Numbered from the stretch's first letter, positions 15,762 to 25,240 are shown. The stretch is DNA of 33,806 bases from Enterococcus raffinosus (GCF_001886185.1 NZ_JXLA01000039.1:1-33806); one strand, 5' to 3'. Notes: a model not told the origin generated them from the sequence alone. Numbers and translations are program-made.

Positions 15762-18388
15762 CGTTGGACTCCCTTCAATTCCCAGACTGGCTGGTGAAGC
15801 TCTTGGTAATAGCTTACCATTTCTTGGTCAGATGACAAACAAATGACCTGATAATTTTCACTAAAATGCTGTAATAATTTAGCAAACTGATATTTTCGCT
15901 GATGATCATAATGGAGCCAACCATCATCAATGATTACTGGACACAATGGGTGTTTCTGTTGTAAAGCAAGATAAGCAAAGCGAAAGGCCATCATCACTTG
16001 ATCTTTGGTTCCTGTGGAAAGATTATATATACTCATCTGATCGACGGTCAATAGTCCTTCTGAAAAATCTAAACGACTGTGTGCATTATTGGTTAACTCT
16101 TGGAAATAGCTCGTTGCCTGTTTTAGCAGCTCAGGCAGCTGCTGCTCAGATAATTCCGTGGCGATATCCTGTAACAACTGGTTCTCCAGCTTCGCCAATG
16201 CATAATCCGTCGTTAAATTTTCAACTAACGCCTGTTGCTGGCTGATTTGTTGATATAGACTGTCCAGTGTGCCATCTGCTTGCATTTGTTGAATCTGCAA
16301 ACGTGTTCGCTGCTCTTGCTCCTGTAATTGCTGGAGCTGAGCTTCGCCAGCTTGAATCTCCTGCTGTAATATACGCAAGCCTTCTTCGATTTCTGCAAGG
16401 GTTGTTTCCTCTTTGAATAATGGGGCGACACTCTTGGTTAGTTCTCTTAACCGACCTTGCTTTTGAACCACCTCGGATTCCCGCTGTAAAAATGCGGGAA
16501 TCTCTGATGGATACGCCAAATGTACTTTTTCCATCAAAGGATGATACTGCGTTAAAAGCTGTTGCTGATGCTTCTGTGCTTCATGGATGCGTTGCTGCAA
16601 AACTGTATTTTCTTGATAGGTTTGAGCAAAACGGATCTGCTCCATTTCCTTAACAAACTGCTCTAACACTGCAAACTTTTCAGATAGATTTTTTTCATGA
16701 AGGGGTAGCCACTCTGTCAAAAAGCCAAAACGCTCTTCCTGCTGCATCAAATTTTGACGTAAAATCGATTGTCGCTGCTGAAGCTCTTTGTTTGTTTTCA
16801 GTTGTGCTAAATAATTTTGTGCCCGTTGATTGTCCTGCACAACCGCAAACTCGTTCTCAGCATCGGCTAAATTTCTTCGCCGTAATTCATTTTGGAGCTG
16901 ATCGAATAGGCGTTGGACATTGCGCTGACTCTTAGCCGCTTTTTCTGTCATTTCCGCTACCTGTCCTTCGTAAACATCCAGCTGTCCAAGTTTTTCCTGC
17001 CAAGTATCTTTATTTGCAGGTTTGCTCTGCTTCAGCACCCCGCCGATACCGCAAGCAACTGCTGCTACGACCAACACATAGCGCAAAGGGGCAGGAAGCA
17101 AAAAGGCGACGATCAAACCAACAGCTGCACCAATCAACAACCACGGCGGATTCTTTTTGCGGTTGAAGAGTTCAGGGTGCTTCTGTTCATAGTCATTGAG
17201 GCTAGCTTCTGCTTGATCTCGCTGTTCTTTGACTAAACGCAGACGAATTTGCTGTTCCTCTAGCGCTTTTTGCTGTACCTGCAGCGGAGCGAAAAGCTTT
17301 TGAATTTCTTGCTCATCTGCAAACGGTTTGGGTAGATTTTGCTCCCAGTTCGTTGGAACTTCGCTGACTTGTGCCAGCTTCACTGCGATTCGCTGTTCTT
17401 CATCCAGCATTCGTGTGATAGTCACTTTTTCAGCTACTATTTGCTGGATCTTCTGTTCGTTTTCCAAGTAAAAATAATAGCGTGCTGATTCCTGATTTCC
17501 ACTGTGCTGTTGCAACGCAGCATGTAATTTTTCCTGTTCTTTCATTAATTGTTGATACTCTTGATAAAACGCTTGAAGCTCTGCCTGTTCCGATTCACTA
17601 GCTGATAGCTGCAACTCCATTTTCTTTAACTCTAAATATTCTGCGTATGCTGACCAGTTCATCCGCTGCTGTTCCAGACCTAATTGACGCTCCTGAAGGT
17701 TGCGATTCTTTGTGGCCTGTTGCGTTACCTGCCGCTTTTCTTCATCTGCCTGACGTACCAGTTGCTGAAAGCCGGCCTCCTGTGCTTCTTTTTCCTTGAT
17801 CTTCTGTTGCAGGGCTTGATACTTCTGCAAAGCCTGATTCAATGGCTGTTTGCGTCCGCGTGGCCGATAAATCGCTTCAAACATATTTTTCAGTTGCAGC
17901 CGTTGTTCAAATAGTTCATTGCTGCCGGATAAGCCCAAGGAGATTAACGCTTCATGCAAGTTTTCTTCACTTAGAGCATCTAACTGCTGAAGCTGCTCCT
18001 GCTGGAAGGTAAACACTTGACGAAACAGCTGCTGGTTCAACGGATAAAGAATTTTTTCCAGTAATTCTTCTTCCCCTTGCTGACCGTCTTCCATCCAGAC
18101 TTTAGCCTTGCCTTTATTTTTTGCCTTGTATCGCTCGATCGTCACTGTGCCATACGTCGGATGGACGAGCAATAAGCGTCCGCCAAAACCACTGCCATCA
18201 TTCGGTGTATAATCTTGACCTTTTTTACGCTTCGCGGGAAAACCGAATAAGATTGCTTGGATGAATTGATACAGCGTTGATTTTCCCGCTTCATTTAATC
18301 CATAGACTAACTGATTTTTTGCTTCAAATAGGAAGGTCTGCTGACGCCACTTGCCAAAGCTTGTGATCTCCGCTTTTTTAATCCACAT
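15758..18388 (-). CDS. yhaN: SMC/RecN-like AAA ATPase YhaN
   Basis: The 876-residue protein has Walker A GLNEAGKST (30-38) at the N terminus, long coiled coils on both sides of a central hydrophobic stretch (about 425-470, two membrane helices) and the C-terminal signature LSTGTKDQ plus Walker B PVIIDD. This is the Rad50/SbcC-like AAA_27 layout; the central membrane hairpin is known for YhaN. Family knowledge: it works with the nuclease YhaO, probably in DNA-end processing at the membrane. It overlaps yhaO by 11 bases and yhaM by four. Confidence 0.92.
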   Translation of the reverse strand: MWIKKAEITSFGKWRQQTFLFEAKNQLVYGLNEAGKSTLYQFIQAILFGFPAKRKKGQDYTPNDGSGFGGRLLLVHPTYGTVTIERYKAKNKGKAKVWMEDGQQGEEELLEKILYPLNQQLFRQVFTFQQEQLQQLDALSEENLHEALISLGLSGSNELFEQRLQLKNMFEAIYRPRGRKQPLNQALQKYQALQQKIKEKEAQEAGFQQLVRQADEEKRQVTQQATKNRNLQERQLGLEQQRMNWSAYAEYLELKKMELQLSASESEQAELQAFYQEYQQLMKEQEKLHAALQQHSGNQESARYYFYLENEQKIQQIVAEKVTITRMLDEEQRIAVKLAQVSEVPTNWEQNLPKPFADEQEIQKLFAPLQVQQKALEEQQIRLRLVKEQRDQAEASLNDYEQKHPELFNRKKNPPWLLIGAAVGLIVAFLLPAPLRYVLVVAAVACGIGGVLKQSKPANKDTWQEKLGQLDVYEGQVAEMTEKAAKSQRNVQRLFDQLQNELRRRNLADAENEFAVVQDNQRAQNYLAQLKTNKELQQRQSILRQNLMQQEERFGFLTEWLPLHEKNLSEKFAVLEQFVKEMEQIRFAQTYQENTVLQQRIHEAQKHQQQLLTQYHPLMEKVHLAYPSEIPAFLQRESEVVQKQGRLRELTKSVAPLFKEETTLAEIEEGLRILQQEIQAGEAQLQQLQEQEQRTRLQIQQMQADGTLDSLYQQISQQQALVENLTTDYALAKLENQLLQDIATELSEQQLPELLKQATSYFQELTNNAHSRLDFSEGLLTVDQMSIYNLSTGTKDQVMMAFRFAYLALQQKHPLCPVIIDDGWLHYDHQRKYQFAKLLQHFSENYQVICLSSDQEMVSYYQELHQPVWELKGVQR

Positions 18389-19559
18389 CGGCTTCCCTCC
18401 TAAATTGATAGCTTTGCTCCATTTTTTCTTTTAGTCTTTCCATCGTTTGCGTTCGAAACGCTTGATCCATTAAAGGGTGAAGCTGTGGATTCTGGTCCAA
18501 ATCATTCAATAATTCATTAAATATTTCTGGTGTTTCGTACGTCAGGATCAAATGATCAATCAACTGATTGTCCACTGCCAGATAAGGCTTTTCCTTCGGT
18601 AACTCTGCCAATGATAATTGCCAAAGACCAATCTCTGGTGCGGTTTCCTCTTGCAGCGCCTCTAGTAACTCTCCTGAGGCGATTTGATACGTCAGCTCTG
18701 AACCCACATTTTCTGCATCACTAAATTCTAAATGCATTAAGGTTGGTCCATTTACACTTAGGCGACGGACTAATGGAAAAATTTCCCGAGGTTGTCTAAC
18801 TTTTGCTAAAGACAATGTCTGCTTTTCCCAGCGAACAGCTTCCACTGGCACCGCTTTTGGAATCAGTTGATTTCCTTGGCTCTCGACTACGATCACACCT
18901 GCGAGATTCATCTCTTTTTGTGTATGCCCTTGTGGTGTTCCAGGATAAATAACATAAGGCTGCTCTGCCAAGATTTGCGGAACGTGAATATGTCCTAACG
19001 CCCAATAATCATAGCCTTTTGAAGATAGCTCCGATAATTGAAATGGGGCATAAGGCGCCTGTCCACCGTGATACATACCAATGTGAAAATCGACAGCACC
19101 CTTCCGAGGAAACTTCTCAGCCATTTCTTCGATGATCGTTGGGTGTTGATAACTAAAACTTGTGATCGCGATCTGCTCTCCGGCTCCTATAATAAAATTT
19201 TTCGTTTCGACTTGCTCCCCGTCGAATATGTGAATAGTATCTGGAAAAGCAAACCAATAACGATCTGCTTGATAAAAGTCATGGTTGCCAAAATTCATAA
19301 AAACAGGAATGTTTGCTTCATCTAAACGCGCCATTTCTTGAAAGAAATAACGTTGTGTTTTTAACGTGGGGCGATTTTGATGAAAGGTATCCCCTGCCAA
19401 TAAAATGAAATCGACGGCTTCCGTAATCGCTGTATCTACAATATTTTGCAGCATCTTCTGATTGGCAGTTGCCAAATATTTTCGAAAATGCTCTGACACA
19501 GTAGTCAGTCCTTCAAAGGCGCGATCCAAATGTAGATCCGCCGCGTGTAGGAATTTCAT
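18378..19559 (-). CDS. yhaO: SbcD/Mre11-like metallophosphoesterase YhaO
   Basis: The 393-residue protein has the Mre11-type calcineurin-like motifs in order: DLHL (Asp8, His10), LLAGDTFHQN, NFGNHDFY, GMYHGG and LGHIHVPQ. The C-terminal part is a capping and partner-binding region. Family knowledge: an exo/endonuclease subunit partnering the YhaN ATPase, analogous to SbcD-SbcC. The start has GAGGAGG upstream. It is the first gene of the three-gene operon, behind an extended -10 at 19622-19630. Confidence 0.92.
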   Translation of the reverse strand: MKFLHAADLHLDRAFEGLTTVSEHFRKYLATANQKMLQNIVDTAITEAVDFILLAGDTFHQNRPTLKTQRYFFQEMARLDEANIPVFMNFGNHDFYQADRYWFAFPDTIHIFDGEQVETKNFIIGAGEQIAITSFSYQHPTIIEEMAEKFPRKGAVDFHIGMYHGGQAPYAPFQLSELSSKGYDYWALGHIHVPQILAEQPYVIYPGTPQGHTQKEMNLAGVIVVESQGNQLIPKAVPVEAVRWEKQTLSLAKVRQPREIFPLVRRLSVNGPTLMHLEFSDAENVGSELTYQIASGELLEALQEETAPEIGLWQLSLAELPKEKPYLAVDNQLIDHLILTYETPEIFNELLNDLDQNPQLHPLMDQAFRTQTMERLKEKMEQSYQFRREADVD

Positions 19560-19621
19560 TTTTTCTCCTCCTCACATACAATGGTGCTGAACTTTAGAAT
19601 AATCAGCTTTTAATCCAATCT

Positions 19622-19630
19622 ATTTTAACA
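19622..19630 (-). promoter_or_regulatory. Extended -10 promoter for yhaO operon
   Basis: TGTTAAAAT on the minus strand, about 65 bases before the yhaO start. The -35 region is not convincing. Confidence 0.42.
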
Positions 19631-19738
19631 TAAAAAAACGAAAGTCTGTTCGTATTTGAGAAAACATTTTAAAAAGGAAATTCTCGAAAAAAGAAGGCAG
19701 ATCAATTAGAATGAAAGTAATTGAATGGAGTGAGCGAA

Positions 19739-19921
19739 ATGAATAAAGAAGAACTTATCAAAAAAGCCAAAGAACTCTTAAATGAAGGCAATATTGACAA
19801 AGCCAAGGCGTTTATCGAAGACCATAAGGACGAACTGGACGAATATTATGATAAAGCCAAAGTATTATTAAAATCCGAGAAATTCGATAGTTTGAGGGAT
19901 CAATTCAAAAAATTCTTCTAA
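19739..19921 (+). CDS. Small helical protein of unknown function
   Basis: From the ATG at 19739, with GGAGTG nine bases upstream, the protein has 60 residues (MNKEELIKKAKELLNEGNID...). It is Lys/Glu/Asp rich, without hydrophobic segment or cysteine, and predicted as a helical bundle of two or three amphipathic helices. I do not recognise the family. Support for a real gene is the ribosome site, the coding-like composition and a strong terminator two bases past the stop. It is the only plus-strand gene between 6416 and 24337. Confidence 0.72.
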   Translation: MNKEELIKKAKELLNEGNIDKAKAFIEDHKDELDEYYDKAKVLLKSEKFDSLRDQFKKFF

Positions 19922-19923
19922 AC

Positions 19924-19955
19924 AAAAAAAGTTAGCCGTGTGGCTAACTTTTTTT
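19924..19955. terminator. Bidirectional terminator, small protein / serine hydrolase
   Basis: A 14-bp stem, A7-GTTAGCC with GGCTAAC-T7, and a four-base loop, suited to termination from both sides. It touches the serine hydrolase stop codon. Confidence 0.88.
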
Positions 19956-21094
19956 ATTCCATCTGGTTTAAAACTTCATAAATATGATCAGCGGTCTGAC
20001 CTAAAGACTGAACCTGATTCGTATTCGCCAATAAAATAATAAAGGTCAGTCCTGTATGGGTAAAGGTATTGATTGTATTAAATCCACCAAGAACCCCGTG
20101 GCTAGAGTAACTCCCAGGATTCACATAGAACCCCATCCCATAAGTAGAAGCACTGCCTGCCGTCAGCATTTTACTTTTTTCTTCATCATTGATCAATTTT
20201 CCCTGCATCAACGCCTGATCAAACAAATAAAAATCGGTCGCTGTCGTATAAATATCGCCTGCACCAAATAATTGAGTAAGATTTGGTAACTGCGTTTTTT
20301 CTAAACGGCCATTTTTTTCTTTATAGCTTTCTGCCAAGTCAGTGATTGCTTTAGTACTTTGATAGAAACCTGTATTTTGCATGTTGGCTGGCTTGAAAAT
20401 ATGCTCTTGGATGTACGCCTGCACCTTTTGTTTGCTAACTTGCTGAAGGATATAGGCTAGAACTGCATAATTACTATCCGAATAATGCCAAGTTCCTATT
20501 GGGGAATCACTGCCCGCCGCTTCGATCTCCTGAACAATCTGCTCCGGCAAAATTTCTTTACTTCCCTCTGTGCGTCCCGTTAATCCACTGGTATGATTAA
20601 GCAGATTCTTCAGTGTGATTTGCTGTCCATTGGGAAAAGCTTTTATGTATTTCGCCACAGGATCCTCGATCTTCAATTTACCTGCTTGTTCCAACTGTAA
20701 AATTCCTGTGGCAATCATTGCTTTTTGTGCTGAGCCGATATAATACCGAGTCGTTGGTGTATTTTGCATTTGCTTTTCTTGATCCGCCAACCCATAAGAT
20801 TGATTTAAAATGACTTGACCTTTACGTACTACCAACGCAGTCCCTGAAAAATGCTGACTGTTCAAAAAAGTGTCTAACTCTTGATTGGCAGTCGTCGGCA
20901 AGACAATCGCTGCTTTCTCTTTTGGCTTCACTTCAGTTTCTTCTAGTGATGAATCTTTCGAAGACCTAGTCGAGGCAATTGTTGTCTCTTGTGTTTTTTT
21001 TTGCATGAAAATCTAACGCATTTGCATGCCAAGCTAATAAACAGCCGATAACCAACAGGACTATTCCACTGCCTCCAATAACTATTTTCTTCAT
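19954..21094 (-). pseudogene. Beta-lactamase-fold serine hydrolase with frameshift in an A9 tract
   Basis: The body has the serine beta-lactamase/PBP-like motifs SAQK (SxxK), YSDSNY (YxN) and HGVLGG, as in PbpX/EstB-type hydrolases. The upstream frame starts at the ATG at 21094, with a ribosome site and a signal anchor (MKKIVIGGSGIVLLVIGCLLAW), but ends at a stop soon after an A9 tract (20994-21002 as T9 on the plus strand). Removing one A joins anchor and body into a 379-residue exported enzyme. The alternative start MQKKT at 21006 has no ribosome site and no signal. The gene may be inactive, phase-variable, rescued by slippage, or wrongly sequenced. Role: wall or D-Ala peptide hydrolysis is plausible, unproven. 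Confidence 0.8.
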
Positions 21095-21208
21095 TCTTTC
21101 TTCGCCATCCTTATGGCATGAAGTATAGCAAGTTTCGATAAAAAAACTGTGATTTTTTCTCATCTATCATTTTTATTCGTTTCTTGTAAGATTCTTGTAA
21201 GCTAAAAA

Positions 21209-21381
21209 AATTGAGACTGGCAGCTAGCTCAGTTTTTGAGTGTTCATTTTTCTAAACACCAGAAAAATGAGCTTATTTTCGTACGCATACCATCCAACTA
21301 TACGACACGTAATAGAATGGAAGGTTAATAAATGATTGGACTTTCCTTCAATCATAAAACTGCGAAAAGTTGGACTGGCAA
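21209..21381 (+). repeat. Structured intergenic repeat, single copy
   Basis: A core hairpin TCATTTTTCT/AGAAAAATGA (about 21244-21270) is followed by GTACGCATA and the arms CCATCCAACT (21290-21299) and AGTTGGACTGG (21368-21378), with a 68-base loop. The left end carries GGCAGCTAGCTC, as in the copies near 33.3 kb. It fills the gap between the ylbF terminator and the serine hydrolase gene and reads in the same orientation as the other copies. Confidence 0.85.
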
Positions 21382-21385
21382 AAAA

Positions 21386-21413
21386 AAGCTGCGACGCGGG
21401 GGCGTCGCAGCTT
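21386..21413 (-). terminator. Terminator of the ylbF-family gene
   Basis: A perfect 12-bp GC-rich stem, AAGCTGCGACGC with GCGTCGCAGCTT, and a four-base loop, followed on the minus strand by eight T. The repeat begins directly after the T run. Confidence 0.93.
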
Positions 21414-21423
21414 CTATCTCTGA

Positions 21424-21765
21424 TTAACCTTCGTACAATTCACGAATTGGAGTCATGATAATGCGGTTCAAATCGTTGATGATTACGCTGAAAGCTTGTT
21501 CTTTCACCATTAATTCATTGATCAAATCTTCTTGTTGAACCTTCTCTGCTAATGCTTGTGCTTGTGCTGCATCTTCATCACTGAAGTCTTCACCACGCAT
21601 TTGTTTTTCTTGCAGACCTTGTTGGAATGCTTGGAAGTCCTTGAACGCCGCATAAGCTGTTTCATTTTTCTTTAATTCCGCAAAAGCTGCTTCTAAAGAT
21701 TTAAATTCTGGTAGTTCGCGGATTTCGCGTTCCAATCCGTTCGCTGAATCGTAGATGTTTGCCAT
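21424..21765 (-). CDS. YlbF/YheA/YmcA-family protein
   Basis: The 113-residue all-helical protein is of the YlbF (com_ylbF) family: [21 protein letters not shown], then [17 protein letters not shown]. Family knowledge: in Bacillus YlbF, YmcA and YaaT form a complex steering RNase Y. Lactobacillales usually carry a YheA-like member whose role is less clear. GAGGGA precedes the start, with an extended -10 (TGTTACAAT, 21804-21812) just upstream. Own promoter and terminator make it monocistronic. Confidence 0.85.
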   Translation of the reverse strand: MANIYDSANGLEREIRELPEFKSLEAAFAELKKNETAYAAFKDFQAFQQGLQEKQMRGEDFSDEDAAQAQALAEKVQQEDLINELMVKEQAFSVIINDLNRIIMTPIRELYEG

Positions 21766-21803
21766 TTTTTTATTCCCTCATTTTCTATAAAAGTTACTTT
21801 TCT

Positions 21804-21812
21804 ATTGTAACA
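21804..21812 (-). promoter_or_regulatory. Extended -10 promoter for ylbF-family gene
   Basis: TGTTACAAT on the minus strand, about 40 bases before the ATG and just after the PBP2a stop codon. The -35 is weak. Confidence 0.5.
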
Positions 21813-21834
21813 TGAATGGAAACGGGTTCACACC

Positions 21835-24036
21835 CTAATTTCCTTGTTGATATTGTTGCCATAGTTCTTGGCCTTTTTCTTTCAACTTATTAGCCCCTTC
21901 TTTAGCCTTTTCAAAGAAGTTTGCAGCACCTTCACTGGCTTTTCCGCCAATTTCTTTTAATTCTTCCCGCCATTTATCCGTGTCCGAATTGTCCGCGCCT
22001 TGGTTCACTTCATTTGCCGCTACAACTTTTCCGCCAGTCACGTAAGCGTCCGCGACATCAAAGGAATATTGTCCGGCATATGGTAGGATAGATTCGGCTT
22101 CGGCTTTGAAAACCTGCCCGACTTCTGAACCGCTTGTCCCGCTCAAATAATGTGTCTCACTGACCTTTTCAAAACCTAACCAAGTAGAAATCACGACATT
22201 TGGTGTATAGCCAATGATCCATTGGTCATTGACCTTGTTTGCATCAAAGTTCGTTTCAGTCGTTCCCGTTTTCCCAGCAACTGTGAAGCCTGCAGGAGCT
22301 GCCTGAGCTGCTGTTCCGTTTGAAAAAGTACCTAGGAGCATACTGGTCATTTCATTTGCCACTTCTTTTGAAATCACCTGCTCATATTTCGGCGAGCTAT
22401 TATCTTCAATAACCGCTCCTGTAGAATCAATAATTTTTGTGATCAAATGCGGTTGATATACTTTTCCTTCATTCGCAAAAGCACCATAAGCGGCCGCCAT
22501 TTGCATCGGTGAGGTCCCTTTTTCTAACCCACCTAAAGCTAATCCGTAGTATTTATCTGATTTACTTAATGGGATTCCAAATTCTTCGGCTTTATTATAG
22601 CCCTTATTCAAGCCAAGCTCATGTAGCAACCAGACGGCTGGTAAGTTCAGACTTTGAGCCACCGCTTGATACATTGGCACTTCCCCTTGATAGGTTCCGT
22701 CATAGTTTTTCGCTTTATAGTACGATTGCGGTTCGTCCTTCAGTACACTATCAGGTTTGTATCCAGCTTCTAAAGCGGGGGAATAAACACTTAACGGTTT
22801 CATTGTAGATCCAGGTGAACGCTGCATTTGAGTCGCAAAGTTATAGCTGCGGAAAATGTGTTCTCCACGACGACCAACTAACGCTTGCACACCACCGGTT
22901 TTGGGATCCATCGCAACAGATGCCGATTGCGGCATTGCGCCATCCGCAGCATTCGCTGGGAAGTTTGCGTTGTTGGCATAAACAGCTTCCATTTGTTTTT
23001 GATAATCCTGATCCAATGAGGTGTAGATTTTATAGCCTTTATTCAGTAAATCCTTTTCAGACATTCCATAGCGTTCCACTGCTTCATCGATGACGGCATC
23101 AAAGTATGAAGGGTATCGATAGCCCGCATCCGCTGAGGAATACGTATCATTCAATTCTGAACCCAGATCAACGGCTTTTTCTTGCGCCTCCTGTTCTTTG
23201 GACAGCTTACCATTTTCTACCATAACAGATAGTACAGTATCGCGACGATTTACTGCATTTTCTAGATTGTCAATCGGATTATAAATACTTGGACCCTTCA
23301 GCATCCCCACGATCGTCGCTGCTTCACCAATCGTTACCTGATTCGCATCTACACCGAAATATTTTCTCGCTGCATCCTGAACGCCCCAAACCCCATTCCC
23401 GAAGTAGGCATTATTGAGGTACATCGTAAGAATCTGATCTTTGTCATATTTCTTTTCAATCTCGATTGCCATGAAAATTTCTTTGGCCTTCCGTTCAAGC
23501 GTCTGATCGAGACTCAAATAAGCATTTTTCGCCAGCTGCTGGGTCAAGGTACTTCCTCCACCAGTAATATGACCTGAGGTAACCAAACCTAGCGCGGCTC
23601 GAGCAATCCCTTTGATGTCAAATCCATGATGGTTATAAAAATTTCGATCCTCTGTAGAAACAACCGCATCCTTTAAATAAGGAGAAATCTGGTCACTTTC
23701 CACATAGGTTCCCTTCTGTCCATAGAGAGAACCGGCTTGTTCATTCTTTTCGTCATAGATAACCGTCGATTGCTTCAAGCTGGACTGCAGCGTCTCCACA
23801 TTCACCGACTTCGCTAAGAAAAATAGGTACACACTCATCACTAGGATGCCTACAAGTGTGATTAAGAGCAAGATTTTATTGATATGATATTTTTTCCAAA
23901 TACGTTTGCGCCAATGGTGAAAACGAATCAAATAAGGCTTGATCCACTCCCAAAAGGTTTTTGTCCCGCTACGGAACTTTTGCCAAAAAACCTTCGCACC
24001 ACTTTTAAATTTGCGCCAAAATTCCTGAAAATCCAT
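21835..24036 (-). CDS. pbp2a: Class A penicillin-binding protein, PBP2a type
   Basis: From the ATG at 24036 (GGAG seven bases upstream) the protein has 733 residues. A basic cytoplasmic tail is followed by one membrane helix (54-74), a GT51 glycosyltransferase domain (STEDRNFY with catalytic Glu129; GGGSTLTQQLAKN) and a transpeptidase domain with SPGSTMKP (SxxK), SLN and KTGTTE. It resembles pneumococcal PBP2a closely throughout, for example in the LSLDQTLERKAKE segment. Role: lipid II polymerisation and crosslinking. The cytoplasmic tail contains an 11-residue repeat (FWRKFKSGAKV, FWQKFRSGTKT, FWEWIK). A GTG at 24069 is a weaker start. Confidence 0.93.
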   Translation of the reverse strand: MDFQEFWRKFKSGAKVFWQKFRSGTKTFWEWIKPYLIRFHHWRKRIWKKYHINKILLLITLVGILVMSVYLFFLAKSVNVETLQSSLKQSTVIYDEKNEQAGSLYGQKGTYVESDQISPYLKDAVVSTEDRNFYNHHGFDIKGIARAALGLVTSGHITGGGSTLTQQLAKNAYLSLDQTLERKAKEIFMAIEIEKKYDKDQILTMYLNNAYFGNGVWGVQDAARKYFGVDANQVTIGEAATIVGMLKGPSIYNPIDNLENAVNRRDTVLSVMVENGKLSKEQEAQEKAVDLGSELNDTYSSADAGYRYPSYFDAVIDEAVERYGMSEKDLLNKGYKIYTSLDQDYQKQMEAVYANNANFPANAADGAMPQSASVAMDPKTGGVQALVGRRGEHIFRSYNFATQMQRSPGSTMKPLSVYSPALEAGYKPDSVLKDEPQSYYKAKNYDGTYQGEVPMYQAVAQSLNLPAVWLLHELGLNKGYNKAEEFGIPLSKSDKYYGLALGGLEKGTSPMQMAAAYGAFANEGKVYQPHLITKIIDSTGAVIEDNSSPKYEQVISKEVANEMTSMLLGTFSNGTAAQAAPAGFTVAGKTGTTETNFDANKVNDQWIIGYTPNVVISTWLGFEKVSETHYLSGTSGSEVGQVFKAEAESILPYAGQYSFDVADAYVTGGKVVAANEVNQGADNSDTDKWREELKEIGGKASEGAANFFEKAKEGANKLKEKGQELWQQYQQGN

Positions 24037-24186
24037 GTTTGGTCTCCATTCTATACAAATTTCAGACACAGTGTATCACAAATGACCGATTCTATGCTTG
24101 GGTCTCCAGACCGATACACACTTGAGAGTATTCTAGCATGGCCTATCAAGGAAAAGCTGATTTTTTTCTTAAATATCCGTTAAAAG

Positions 24187-24282
24187 TGATACAATAAGCC
24201 GGATGAATGATTTATTTTACTCAATAAAAAGAAAAAATAAGCTTCAGCTACTTACTCACTTAAGTAACTATCCTCTTATTTT
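24187..24282 (+). promoter_or_regulatory. Possible promoter and hairpin leader of the pseudouridine synthase gene
   Basis: TGATACAAT (24187-24195) is an extended -10 on the plus strand. It is followed by a hairpin with AAAATAAG (24234-24241) paired to CTTATTTT (24275-24282), enclosing a smaller TACTTA/TAAGTA stem. The transcript leader would be about 140 bases. Weakly supported. Confidence 0.3.
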
Positions 24283-24336
24283 AAACCCGTCTATTTTAGT
24301 TACTATCCATTTACAACTATAAAAAGGAGCTATTCA

Positions 24337-25188
24337 ATGAAATTTACCATGACTCTGCCTGAATATACTGTTGAAATGCCTATTAAAGATTTACTGGAGC
24401 AGGAATGGCTAGTCCCGCGAAAGGTTCGCCATTTTATTCGAACACGCAAAGGCCTGCTGATTAATGGCGAAGTTTGTCATTTCCAATCAATCGTTCACCC
24501 TGGAGATACGATTACTATCCTTCTTGAGGCCAGCGATTATCCGGAACGGAAGATCCTGTTGGGCGACAAAAAGCAAATTAAGGTACTTTACGAAGATGAA
24601 CATTTAATCATTGTTAATAAGCCCATAGGCATGAAAACCCACCCCAATCAGCCAGATGAGCGCGATACTTTATTCAATCATTTAGCCGCCTATTTAGCGC
24701 CAGATTTCCAGCCTCACGTGGTTCATCGCCTAGACAAAGAAACCAGCGGCGCGATTGTTTTTGCGAAAAACCCTTTTGTCTTACCAATCTTAGGGCGTCT
24801 ATTAGAGCAAAAAAAAATTTATCGTCGTTACCAAGCGGTCGTTCACGGAACAATCAAAAAGGATTTAACCATCAATAAAAAAATTGGCCGTGACCGGCAT
24901 GATCGTCGCAAACGAAGAATCGATCCAAAAGGTGGTAAGCCTGCCATCACTCATGTCACTGTCGCCGAGCAATCAACAAATCAAACAGCGATTTTTTGTC
25001 AATTGGAAACCGGCAGGACTCATCAAATTCGCGTTCATCTTGCTAGTATAGGGCACCCATTAATCGGAGACCCCTTATATAGTAAAAATCCCCGCGGACG
25101 ATTAATGTTGCATGCTTATGAATTGCATTTGCTCCATCCTTTTACCAATCAGAAAATAGCCGTACGAGCTTTACCAGGATTATGGTGA
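24337..25188 (+). CDS. RluA/RluD-family pseudouridine synthase
   Basis: The 283-residue protein has an N-terminal S4-like RNA-binding part (about 10-65) and the pseudouridine synthase core with HRLDKETSGAIVFAKN, which holds the catalytic Asp, plus the later GRTHQIRVHLASIGHPLIGD segment. Family knowledge: it isomerises uridine in rRNA or tRNA. The exact target (RluD, RluC or YjbO-like) cannot be told from this sequence. AAGGAG precedes the start. It stands alone on the plus strand, divergent from pbp2a, with its own terminator. Confidence 0.9.
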   Translation: MKFTMTLPEYTVEMPIKDLLEQEWLVPRKVRHFIRTRKGLLINGEVCHFQSIVHPGDTITILLEASDYPERKILLGDKKQIKVLYEDEHLIIVNKPIGMKTHPNQPDERDTLFNHLAAYLAPDFQPHVVHRLDKETSGAIVFAKNPFVLPILGRLLEQKKIYRRYQAVVHGTIKKDLTINKKIGRDRHDRRKRRIDPKGGKPAITHVTVAEQSTNQTAIFCQLETGRTHQIRVHLASIGHPLIGDPLYSKNPRGRLMLHAYELHLLHPFTNQKIAVRALPGLW

Positions 25189-25193
25189 AAAAG

Positions 25194-25237
25194 AAACCAG
25201 TTCGGACAGAGTGGCTCTGTTCAAACTGGTTTTTTTC
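25194..25237 (+). terminator. Terminator of the pseudouridine synthase gene
   Basis: A long stem, AAACCAGTT and GGACAGAG paired with CTCTGTTC and AACTGGTTT, with a three-base loop and then a T run. Confidence 0.9.
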
Positions 25238-25240
25238 CAT

